Notes under the pieces: generated by a model
Told to the model about the DNA's origin: nothing
Database searches by the model: none
What the model saw: the letters and a program-made list of their open reading frames with translations, nothing else
Shown: one piece after another, positions 11,925 to 21,900 of the stretch
Position numbering within the stretch: position 1 is the first letter of the stretch
Layout of the letters: every line of letters starts with the position of its first letter
Made by a program: the position numbers and the translations under genes
Assembly: GCA_902728285.1 (NCBI GenBank)
Contig: CACVBU010001205.1
Coordinates: 675,309-739,308, forward strand
Length of the DNA stretch: 64,000 bases
Source of the DNA: Clytia hemisphaerica
Lineage: Eukaryota; Cnidaria; Hydrozoa; Leptothecata; Clytiidae
Direction of reading: 5' to 3'

Positions 11925-12395
11925 TATTGGCATTGAGGAGACAGTCTTATAAGCATTTCTTAGAATTATTTAGCTTTCGATATTCTCAGGAGAATATGGG
12001 GGAGTTTGAACTTTTAAGGTGAGACAGGATTGGCCCTTTTTTAGTACGGTATTACGGAATTTGACGAAAAAAGAGACGGGAAAACGGTATTTTAAAATCA
12101 GACGGTGACGGTATTTAAGTATATTTTTACCTTGTACAAGCCGGTGTGACGGTGTTATTATTTTTTCAATTTTCGGGATTCCGGGATTCAGCAAAAATTT
12201 TGACGGGAAAACGGTATTTCGAACCCCTACAACCCCCCCCCGAATATTATACATGCCACCGGGTGAAAAAATGTATTTTTGAATCCCACATTTTAGAAAT
12301 TCGAAATCCTCCCTCCATATCCAAAGTCAACCAGAAATAGGGCTATTATTAAACCATACCGACGTCCCCTGAGATGAATCATGCTATCGTCTGTT
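11925..12395. other. Spacer with repeated ACGGTATT-like words
   Basis: Words such as GACGG, GGGAAAACGGTATTT and ACGGTATT recur between about 12040 and 12225. No unit length could be fixed and no gene was recognised. Confidence 0.3.
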
Positions 12396-12600
12396 ACACG
12401 TTTTTTTTTGTAAGAGCATCCAAAATTTTTGAAGCCATTAGATATTCTTAACTTTTTTAGTTTTAAGCCTAAAAATGTTCTTAGCATGTTCTTATTTTTG
12501 ACCATTCTGTGATTATTTTTGGCCATTTTCCTAAGAAAAAGGGTGTTTATGAGACCACAAAGCCTTAAAATATTCTTAAATTATTCTTAACATTTTTCAT
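12396..12600. mobile_element. ACACG-family MITE, copy 1 (truncated right)
   Basis: It starts with ACACGTTTTTTTTTGTAAGA and carries the family's repeated TTCTTAAC / GTTCTTA words and a GGTGTTTATGAGACC(A)CAAAG segment. The right inverted end is absent. Complete relatives are at 13297-13524 and 24152-24386. Confidence 0.6.
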
Positions 12601-12889
12601 TTGTGCACAATTTACAGACGCAATGGGTGGTTTAGGGTAAAAAATGGTGTCAATAAGGTTTGGAACAAACGTTATAAGTTTGACTATTCGCCCGCTAGGT
12701 CATATTTAGATTTTCAAACGTCTAAATTGTGTAAGAACGATTGTGTAGGTCGCTATCCGCTGTGAAGTAATCGGACATTAAGTTTGTAGGTCTTCGACCG
12801 CTGGAAATCCCCGCGATAAAGTTTAGAAGGTCTACGGCCGCTGGTGAAAGTCTTCTTCCGTTAACGGAAAAGAAGTCAGCGCAAACTCA

Positions 12890-13133
12890 AGGCCGGTCTC
12901 CACCTCCGCGCGAAATGAGCGAAAATTTTTTAACGTTTTTGTAAGGTCATTGGTCGGTTGAAAAATGAAGCAATTCCATTGGTCATAATTGACGAAACGG
13001 TTGAAAAAAGTTGAGCTTCCTTAAACTTTTTTTTTGTTTGCGCGAAACTTTTTTATGACGTAATCTTTTCTTTAGGCAAAAAAGGTTGAGAAAAAAACTG
13101 TCGCCCATTTTGCGCAAAAGTGGATACCGGCCT
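12890..13133. mobile_element. PIF/Harbinger-like MITE, copy 1
   Basis: The ends are AGGCCGGTCTCCAC and GATACCGGCCT, with a 3-bp TCA duplication on both sides. The inside has GGTTGAAAAAAGTTGA and TATGACGTAATCTTTT, both shared with 20076-20330. A 3-bp duplication fits PIF/Harbinger. Non-coding. Confidence 0.75.
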
Positions 13134-13296
13134 TCAGTCTCTAATTTTAAATCGATGCTTGGAAACCTAATTCATGGAACCTTTTGTTAAAACTTACGTT
13201 TTCGCTATAGAAAATTTTAAACAAAAAAAGTTGAGCGGACTGTATTAATTCGTTACTTAGGAAAACTAGTTACTTAGGCAACTCTCCCTTCCTTCT

Positions 13297-13524
13297 ACAC
13301 GTTTTTTTATAAGAACATAATATATCATTTTATATAAGAACATAAGGCTTCGGTAGCCAAAATCTTAAGAATAAGTTAAGAACATTTCAAGGCTTTGTGG
13401 ACCCAAAAACACCTAATTTCTTACAAAAATGGCCAAAAATACCCAAAAATGGTGAAAATAAGAACATGTTAAGAACATTTGGAGGCCTCAAAAATATTGG
13501 ATGCTTTTATAAAAAAAACGTGTA
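13297..13524. mobile_element. ACACG-family MITE, copy 2 (complete)
   Basis: The ends ACACGTTTTTTTATAAGAAC and TTTTATAAAAAAAACGTGTA are inverted. The body has recurrent TAAGAACAT words and the phrase CAAGGCTTTGTGGACCCAAAA. It is the cleanest copy here with 24152-24386. No coding capacity. Confidence 0.75.
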
Positions 13525-14009
13525 TGTAACATTCATCCGAACTTTGTAGGAGGCAATTAGCGATAGATGTACATCGAACCGTAATTAATCACAATTCTCT
13601 CTATCATTTATTTTGCCGTATTCCCTACTGGGATCTCAAGTAATTCACGAATATATTTTAAACTTACTCATTTTTTTTCAAATTTCTTTATTTTCACAGT
13701 AATTGCTAACAGTTTATGTATTGATAACATATTGTTTTTGAAGTTTCTATTTACCTTTATATGAAACTGATGAATATTCGAAAATTTAGCTAGAATTCAG
13801 ATCATTAATCAGGCGTTTTGAATGAGACTTTGGGACATTTTATTCGGGTTTTGGTAATAGATGCTCATTTTTGACGATCCATACTTTCAAAAGGTTTATT
13901 TCTTGGGAATATAAGGCTGAAAAGGGACCATAATAAGGCATATCAGGTGGTCAAAATCAAAATTTTCAATCGAAATTTTCTTCTGATCAGCGAGAACCAT
14001 GGTTGCGCA
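13525..14009. other. AT-rich spacer, nothing recognised
   Basis: No gene, repeat or inverted structure recognised. It ends in the 8-bp duplication GTTGCGCA (14002-14009) of the next element. Confidence 0.4.
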
Positions 14010-14547
14010 CATACACGCTTTATTTTATAAGAATAGTGTTTTTCCATTTCATCTTGGATATTCTTAACTTTTTGAGGAAAATCATCCTAAAATATTCTTA
14101 CGGTATTCTTAGGTTAGGATCCAAATACAACCTAGAATTGACATGTAAGACATACCTGAAGCAAAAATGGCATTTTTTAAAAAGGTTTTCCTGGGGGATA
14201 GTTGGCAATTTACAGTTAAAAATTCTCTAAAAGGGGCATTCGAAGGTTCAGTTGCAAAATTCCGTGATTGTGATATTCTTAGCGTATTCTTAATTTTTTG
14301 CCCAATTTCATCATGAATATTCTTTAAGGGCTAGATGTCGTACTTTTGCTGAAAAGTGTGCCTTAGTTAGGTAGGAAATCCTACTTAGGTCACGTGACAT
14401 TGCAATAGAATTTCAGCGCTTGACCAATCAGAAGCTTCGTGGGCTTTCGAAAACAATAGCAGTAATATTTTTTGCGATATTCACTTTTTTTTTGCTTAGA
14501 AGAGCTTAAAGCACGATGGGTAGCCTTTCGGGCTTTACAAATCTATG
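14010..14547. mobile_element. MITE with 8-bp duplication, split by an ACACG-family MITE
   Basis: GTTGCGCA flanks both sides (14002-14009 and 14548-14555). The right end CTTTACAAATCTATG and the interior (GGTAGGAAATCCTA, TTTCAGCGCTTGACCAATCA) match the simpler copy at 56629-56857. The left end reads CATA and then passes into about 300 bp of ACACG-family MITE (CACGCTTTATTTTATAAGAA, GGATATTCTTAACTTTTTGA) before the host sequence resumes at GGGCTAGATGTCG, about 14328. The second MITE therefore inserted into the left terminal repeat. An 8-bp duplication fits hAT or P superfamilies. Confidence 0.65.
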
Positions 14548-14728
14548 GTTGCGCATCCTTAGTCGCTGTATTTTTTGCCCCTTCCACTTTGCTACAATCT
14601 AAACATCTTTGGATCATTTTTTTATTCCTACTCCCTGCTCTAGTTGTTTATTTTTTTACAACTTTCACCTGAATTTTAGAAAAATTTGATTAAAATCGAG
14701 AATTTAGAGACTTGTTTCGACGAGGAAA

Positions 14729-15793
14729 ATGGATTGGAACGTGTTACGTCTTTCGTTATCCATCATCGCATCACTGTTGCATACTTTCGGTTTTATTGTT
14801 TTATGGAACGTCAAACAAACAAACCCATATCTCGTCATGCAACGTTTTTATTTGTTGAATTTGAGTGTAGCTGAAAACGTACACGCCATTTTCTTGGCAC
14901 ATTATTATGGCTTCAAATTAGTTGGAAATGAACGTTGGATGAATTTTATGATGATTTGCTCTGGTGGTGGTTCTTTTATTTGGTTCTTATTAATCCTTAT
15001 TGTTTTGACCGTGGACCGATTTTTTACCGTGTATCTAAATCTAAGATACCTTAAACATAAAACGAACCGTCGAACCAAAATAGTGCTTTTAATATGCTTT
15101 TTAATCTCTCTTATTCTCAACGTCATTTTCTTAATCACGTTACCAAACCTTGACAGAACATTGACTGTCTTTGCAATGTATATATGGTTCCCTTTAGAAG
15201 TCTTCTTCATATTCTTCTTGGTTATAATATACGCGTACATCATATGGCGAGTATCTTACACGCGAACAACAGTTTTACCAAAGAACAAGGAATCGCCAGT
15301 GGAAAATCATACTGAAGATTTCCCATCCACTCCCAATTCCAATCGAGTCAAACCTGAAGTAACAGTCAATAGTAATGTCTCCCAGGCTAATTTACCGAAC
15401 AGGGAATCCCCATTATCAATCACGGAATTACCCTCAACAATCTGTTATAATCAAGACATCCCCTTATCTCCAGCAAAACCAAAAACATCGAAACAGGTTC
15501 AAAAAGTGGCTAAGAAACATATGAAGCAGTATAAACGCAGCCGAACGGATATGTCTAAACACAAGAAAGCTATTTTAGTACCGGCTTGGTTGGTAACAAC
15601 TTTTGTAGTCTTTATTGCGATACCAGATGTAGGTTACTTCATTACAGTGACTTTGATGAAAATGCCACGACCGTTTGCGTTGAAAGTTGCAGCGGCTTTT
15701 TATCCAGTGGGGATCATTTGTGATGCAATCATTTACATTTTCTTCGTAAAAGAAGTTCGAACGTATTTATTGAAGAAAATTAAATGTTGCTGA
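14729..15793 (+). CDS. Class A (rhodopsin-like) G-protein-coupled receptor, intronless
   Basis: The 354-residue protein should be a plasma-membrane receptor signalling through G proteins; its ligand cannot be told. Seven hydrophobic segments are visible: TM1 about 5-27, TM2 40-62 with NLSVAEN, TM3 73-98 starting near Cys77 and ending in DRF (a DRY variant, 96-98), TM4 117-138, TM5 146-173, TM6 about 290-312 and TM7 about 317-341. A long polar third loop (about 176-285) separates TM5 and TM6, and the tail ends in CC, a possible palmitoylation site. Odd points: the second extracellular loop is very short and has no cysteine to pair with Cys77, Glu replaces the usual TM2 Asp, and TM7 has DAIIY (332-336) instead of NPxxY. 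The frame is a single uninterrupted exon. The ATG at 14729 is chosen because it gives a short N-terminus directly before TM1; an overlapping frame from 14686 is a shadow. Confidence 0.88.
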   Translation: MDWNVLRLSLSIIASLLHTFGFIVLWNVKQTNPYLVMQRFYLLNLSVAENVHAIFLAHYYGFKLVGNERWMNFMMICSGGGSFIWFLLILIVLTVDRFFTVYLNLRYLKHKTNRRTKIVLLICFLISLILNVIFLITLPNLDRTLTVFAMYIWFPLEVFFIFFLVIIYAYIIWRVSYTRTTVLPKNKESPVENHTEDFPSTPNSNRVKPEVTVNSNVSQANLPNRESPLSITELPSTICYNQDIPLSPAKPKTSKQVQKVAKKHMKQYKRSRTDMSKHKKAILVPAWLVTTFVVFIAIPDVGYFITVTLMKMPRPFALKVAAAFYPVGIICDAIIYIFFVKEVRTYLLKKIKCC

Positions 15794-15820
15794 AATCATA
15801 CTCGATTAAAATGAGTAGTA

Positions 15821-15981
15821 CAGTTTGACTCTCTCTAATTCGATCTTCATGCGACCATAATTGTTTTTCGAATTAGAAAAAAATTCGAATTATATTGAGT
15901 AATTTAAACCAATTTCCAGCTGAGGGGAACCAATATTTTAGTTCGAATTACAGAGAGATTCGAATTAGAGAGAGTCGACTG
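15821..15981. mobile_element. Pogo/Tigger-like MITE, 161 bp, complete
   Basis: The ends CAGTTTGACTCTCTCTAATT and AATTAGAGAGAGTCGACTG are inverted and flanked by TA. The interior has GCTGAGGGGAACCAAT and TTCGAATTA words. This is the same end type that is embedded in every unit of the 3368-7040 satellite. It lies 28 bp beyond the receptor stop codon and so may lie in its 3' UTR. Confidence 0.85.
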
Positions 15982-16094
15982 TACATATCGCGAGAAAACT
16001 TTGTACCATCCAATAATGAGAAAATCCAAAAACTTGTTTAAAACGAATCGTTTTTTCAATTTTACTTTTTTTGATTAACTTTTAAGGCATAATA

Positions 16095-16465
16095 CCGGGT
16101 GTCCGGAAAAAAGTATCGAGTTGAAACAGAACTACAAGACAAAAGTTTTTGTGTATATTCACAAAATTGTAGTTTGAGCTCTCCCTCCTTTTTTTTCTTT
16201 GATTTTTTATAGACGTACATTTGTGCAATAAAGAGCTGTCAATTAATACGTTAAAACAAAATATTCTATTCAGCGGAAGTGGGGAGACTGGGGAGACTTC
16301 AGCCTCCCCACTTTTGAGCAAATAAGATTTTCTTCTCAAATTCCTAGCAAATTTTATATCATTTTGAGCCTTCAGCCTCCCCACTTTAACGGTTGTTTCC
16401 GCCGCGGGCCTGCATATTTCTCTTATTTTGACAGTAACACACACAAACTTTTCTACTTTAATGTT
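16095..16465. mobile_element. Broken copy of the CAGGGTGTCC MITE family
   Basis: It opens TA|CCGGGTGTCCGGAAAAAAGT and shares AAAGTATCGAGTT and inner TIR words with 11674-11924. Its right arm is recognisable (ACACACACAAACTTTTCTAC) but the last ~25 bp are missing. Between the arms is a GC-richer insert with a doubled TCAGCCTCCCCACTTT (about 16300 and 16373). Confidence 0.6.
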
Positions 16466-17676
16466 ATGCATAGACTATGCTATAGTCTAAGACAAATCAC
16501 TATCTAAGAAATAAGCCCATATACCAATAACAAGTCAATATCTCCACAATTCTCCAATCAAGCTGCAATTTACTTCTAGTTTTGTCTATTTTCTTTTAAG
16601 TCTCTAGTCTCCCAAGTTGTCGATAAGATAATAAATAGTTTATTTTCTATATTTCAAATTTAAACTATTATTTTTTAGTACTCATGTTTAGCCATTTCAA
16701 GCAACGAGTTTTTTACCTTCAATAGCGAGCACGATCTCACTTCTTTTTTTTCACAAGGTTATTTTCAAGCATCAATCCCACATTCAACAACACGTACTTT
16801 GCTCTCTTCTTTGTTCCGACAATTATGATTGTTTAAAATAAATTTTTATTTTATTGCTTTTTAATTTATTTCATATTTCTCAATCCAATTCTGATGAATA
16901 CTGTCTGACACTATACTTAGTCTCCACCATTTAGAATTTCTCCGAGTCCAAAGCCTTGCCTGCAGAGTTATATCTTTCAGAAGTGAATAGGCCTCACTGA
17001 AGAGATATATAGCTCTGTATTTCAACTTGCCCAGATAGGGCAGTTGTACAATTTTATCCAAGCTTCAATTTATGATTTTGATCTCAATTAAGTGAATCAA
17101 CTTTTGGTCGTACGTATATTTTTGCAAATTGAAAATTATATATAATTTTTTACATAATAATTTATTTATTTATTTAGTTTACTTATTATAAATAGGACGA
17201 ATAGCCATTGAGATATATGGAAGTGCCTGAAATACAATTAATAAATAATAATAATAAAATAATAAATAAGCCTGAAGCCGAAAAAAATTCGCAAACACGT
17301 TTTTTGCCGAAAAGATTTTACTATCGGTAGAGTTTGCCAGTTATTTCTTCGAAACTCTCCCGCCGTAACGCCACACTGTCATATTTTCCCGCCTTTACTA
17401 TCATTGCAACGGACGATAACATCGTCTATGTTATTTAAAAAAAAAATTTTTCTTCGAACACCCTGTACGAAGAAGAAATATCTATGACTCTTTCATACAC
17501 TGTTTTAAAAATTTCTTTGTGTTTCTGCATTTTAAAAGCTTACTAGTATGTTCTTTACAGTAATTCCCGTAAATAGCCACATGAGCACGAAGTAAATGTA
17601 TCGACAAAGGATATAGATGTCGTAAAAAGATAATTTGCCGCCGCAAATTTAGCCTAGACGTCCACGTTACTATGTA
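16466..17676. other. AT-rich spacer with simple TTTA/ATA runs
   Basis: It contains short TTTATTTA and ATAATAATA runs around 17150-17270, and GGACGATAACATCGTC near 17412, a one-base variant of a word near 2450. No gene recognised. Confidence 0.4.
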
Positions 17677-17972
17677 CCAGGGTGTATCTCACGTTCAACA
17701 TAGCGTAGTACTCTGTGGTAATGAATCTTGAAATTTCCGTATAACAGACAATGACCACGGGCGAGATTTACTCTTTAGCTAGTTTTAGCATGCTGTGTTT
17801 TCTATGATGGAGGCGGTTAGACGGTTCTCTGTACACAGACCCAGTATCTACGGCTAATTTCAAAATTCATTGCCGTACAGGGTGTGTTGTCATTGTCTTT
17901 TCTCATTTTTTTATCAAACAGACAATGCGCACAGAGTGTACTGCGAAGCGATAAACGTGAGATACACTCTGA
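17677..17972. mobile_element. MITE, 296 bp, TA duplication
   Basis: The ends CCAGGGTGTATCTCACGTT and AACGTGAGATACACTCTGA are inverted and flanked by TA. No coding capacity. Tc1/mariner type. Confidence 0.75.
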
Positions 17973-18105
17973 TAGAGAGTAGTTAGACGGAGGAGGACGG
18001 TAAATTAGCGCTATTACAGTCCTCGATTTTTTGTATCAAAACTGCCAGTTATTATTTCCAAATCGTTTTCAGTCACTTCTTCATTTTCAAAAGGGTAGAT
18101 ACATA

Positions 18106-18476
18106 TACACGTTTTTTTTTTTATTAGAACCTAGTTTATAAGAACATATAGGCTGAAATTCGTCGAAAAATTAAGAACATCTTAAGAACATGCCCAGCCT
18201 CAGTTTGGAAAAAAATTACAAGAAACTAAAATTTTTTCCTCTTTTTAAGCAGTTTTAACCGAATTTAGGGGTGGATCTTCAAAAGTCGAGAGTCGAATAT
18301 TGTCCAAATTTTGCTACATTTAATTCCTCTTTATTTTGTATCATATTGTCGATTTAGAGTAGTCTGAAAAATTAAGAACGCATTTAAGAACATTTTAGGC
18401 TGAAAATTGCTAAAGAAAATAAGCACATCCAGGCTCAGCCAAATTTTAGGTGTTCTAATAAAAAAAAAAACGTGTA
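18106..18476. mobile_element. ACACG-family MITE, copy 4 (long form)
   Basis: The ends are ACACGTTTTTTTTTTATTAGA and TCTAATAAAAAAAAAACGTG. TTAAGAACAT words recur. At about 370 bp it is longer than its relatives and may contain a second, internal insertion. Confidence 0.65.
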
Positions 18477-18783
18477 TAAAATCGCCTTTGAAAGTAGTAG
18501 TGGTCTGAAGCAAGCGAGATAAATCCACTTATCTTGATGTAAACCCTGGAGGCAGTTTCTCAATTTCTGCCAAGTGAAATCTTTTGATCTTTTGACTTTT
18601 TTTATAAATTTTGTTTTAAAAACACACGGGTCGCCTGTTCTGTAAATAAGTGGCTTCATATTTCATCCAGGAGTTTCAGGTCTAGCACCTTCGGGGTTTT
18701 GAAATCAATGGCTATACCCTAATGGTTCCACTACATTGTGTTGGTGTATTGACCAAGGAAGCTGTGTATACTTCTCCTAGAAT

Positions 18784-18925
18784 GTTCATGATGTAGCGCC
18801 GTTAAATGTTAGAGAAAGTCTTAAACACTGCAATGATTTTCTTGCGGATTCTGCTTAAAAAAACGCAGGTCAAAGATGGCGGATATAGCTTGTCTAGAGT
18901 TTATAAAGGTGAGTCAATTCAATAA
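18784..18925 (+). mobile_element. MITE D2 family, copy A; carries exon 1 of the ankyrin gene
   Basis: The words ATGATGTAGCGCC, ACACTGCAATGA, TCAAAGATGGCGGATATAGC and TATAAAGGTGAGTCAATTC match, in order, 20341-20475 and the reverse complement of 48089-48232. In the complete copy at 48081-48352 the last word is part of the terminal inverted repeat. The whole of exon 1 of the downstream gene, including its GTGAGT donor, is therefore MITE sequence. Confidence 0.65.
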
Positions 18926-21900
18926 GATTTATCTATTTACAGATTGACTTTCCCGAGTCTGTAATTGTATACTTATTGCCGTCAAAAGCTATCGGTAAAT
19001 ATTTCTCCTTTTTTAATTTATCAGGTTTCGTCAAGAGTGGCAGCTGCTATGAAACAAAAATATGAACTTGTGCAGGTCAACAGGTGACGTCCATTGTATT
19101 GATTGCATAATTATAGTATAATGGAGCCTCTTTAACTCAAACCTCTTTAGATCGAATGCCTCTTTGACTCGAACAAGTTTTATGGCCCCTTCCCGGGGTC
19201 CCTTCAGTTAACAATGCCTTATAAACCTTGTTCGATAAGTCGGACAAATTTGTCCCCACGCGTGTCCGAGTTATGGAGACTCCACTGTATTGTGATGTAT
19301 TACGTCATGTGCAATGATATCTGTACAGTTCCTCGAATGCAGATTTATTTACGTCGGCAAAAGTTGTATTTACGTCGATATTTACGTCAATCAACTCCAA
19401 ATGCTGTCATGCGAATCAGAAAAAACTGCCGTGGATCAATGTTAAAGCAGTGTTTGCTTAAAATTGTGAGAGATCTTCCTTTTGACACAGCTTATTTTTG
19501 AACTCAACCATGGCTTGGCTTTGCTATGACTATTGTACTAGGGTGGCGAGATGACGGGTATATGCCGCTCGACACTTTAGACCCTCAGATCCTGAGCGGG
19601 TTTAAAAAGGAGAAAAAAAGGAAAATTTTATGAGTTTTACGACGACTGATTTGACCAAATTTTATTTTACCGGCGCTTAGTGGCACTAAAATATAATTTT
19701 CTGATTTTTTCAACAATTACAGGGACTTTCAAGTTCCAAAAAAGCACCCTTAGGAATGACACATACCCGTACCCTTCATTTGTCTAGGTGCCCCCATCCC
19801 GGGGGACTTAACGCATCAACGATAAAGTAAACTACTCGATTCTTACTCTTTTTGTATGTAGTGATTGTACTGTCAAAGAATTGATAGCAAGTCAAATGAT
19901 AAATACGGTGGGTTCATTTTATCTTTCAGTCTTTTTATAATGTAAGAACAAGTACCAAAAAAATTCAATAAATTTTTTATTTAGGGCGAGAGAATAAGGT
20001 AGACAAATTTCATTTTGCATTTGGCTAATTTAGAAATGAAAATGGAAGAGCTAGAAGGGAATTCGCGAGGGCTAAAGGCCGGTCTGGACTTGTGCGCGCT
20101 TCGATTGCACTTTTTCGAGCAAAGCTTCCACGCTATTTGGTCAAAAGAAAAATGAGGCAACTCCCATAGGCGCGATCTGACGTAACGGTTGAAAAAAGTT
20201 GAAATGTGTTCAACTTTTTTTTCGAGCGCGCGCTACATTTTTATGACGTAATCTTTTTTCCAAGCACAAAGGAATGAAGCCAAAAGGTGCAATCGCAGCG
20301 CGCGCAAGTGGCGCAAGTGGAGACCGGCCTTAAGCAGCATACTTGTGATGATGTAGCGCCATTTGACATTAAATCTTAACACTGCAATGGCTTCTTTGCG
20401 GGTATCACTTTCCAAAAAAAAAGAAGCTGCGATCAAAGATGGTGGATATAGCTTTGTCCAGGTTTTTTTAAAGTCAGTGATTCCAAAATGGGATCAATGA
20501 GGGTACTTGCTAAGAATGCCATTTTTTCATCTCTACACATTAGAGTTTAACGAACAATTTTGGATTTTATGAATTGAAAAGTAAAGAACTGTTGGTCAGT
20601 GAACGAAAGGTGATTGTCAAAAATGAAGATGGTGAATTCCACGATGACAAAAAATATGACGGGAAAGGTAAAGTTCTTTCTTTCTTTTTATATTGAATTC
20701 TACTTAACGATTTTTTACAGTGAGTCCCAAAATAAAGGACATATTTTTATGTAAAGTAAAATCTAAACTGGAAATAATTGAAAAGATTACGTTACGTTGA
20801 CTCTGTTGATAGAATAAATATTTAATTCCAAGAGATTTTTGAGAGTCATCAAATTTGGCATAAATTATAAGGATTTTAAATTATATAAAAATGTGTCCAC
20901 TTATTTTGGGACACACTGTATGTGTTGAGCGTCTCAACTCACATTCATCCTGATAATAATGGGGCTCGCGTTTCTGGATAAATATCGGCTCGCTTTTCAT
21001 CTTACATCCGATCCCAATGAACTTATAGAAAAAAAACATCATTTAAAGGCGATTTATTTTTTCAAATTAAAACCAGATTAAAATCCATAGTTGAGAGAAT
21101 TTTCAAATTACAGAAAGATTCAACTTATAGAGGTTCATGATAGAGACAGTTGCCTGATTTATTTTGCTGAACATTTTTTTCGACCAACCCCGTTACCTTA
21201 TTCAAATTAGTGACAGTCTTACAGTAATTTGAATAAGGTTGCGGCCGTGGTCGAAAAATTTTCAATAAAATAAATCAGTGGGGAGACGAAGGTGAATCGT
21301 TGGGAAAAATTGTGTACAAGTTTTCAAGGCTTTTTACTTCTAGTTTCTTGGGGAGGGATACCTGGAAAATAATGAGTAATAAATATTGGAAAGCTCTACA
21401 CAGCAATAGTTTTTAAATATCCGTAAATATAGGGTATTATGTTTGCAGACACCTTAGATTATGGTTAGGATAAGTATCAACCTCCATGAGTATTATTTGT
21501 TTTTTTATGTTTACTGATAGTACTAGATAAAACATCAGCCTACACCAGGATTTTCTTTGGTATCCATCAATAACATATATAAAGCCTGACATACAAGGGC
21601 GCGAGATGAGTATTTCATTTCTTTTTTCCAATAGAAACCTCTCGGAAGCTGTTAAATCTACCGGTTCATAACAATTGTGAATTGAAAGCTGGTGAACATT
21701 CGAATCTACAGGTAAGATGAAAGCAACCATAGCATAAAGGTTTTTATGGTTTTTTTAGTTGTGTGAACTCCACCATTATTGAAGCAAACGTTCAATTTGC
21801 ATAAGGGAACGCCTTCACAGGTTCTAACGTTTGCTTTCATAATGGTTGAGGTTACGTAACTGAACAAAATATGGAAAACTTCTATAAAGGTACAGTACAC

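Noticed and set aside
16082-16471. 129-codon - strand open frame
   Set aside because: It coincides with a broken MITE copy, including its terminal repeat.
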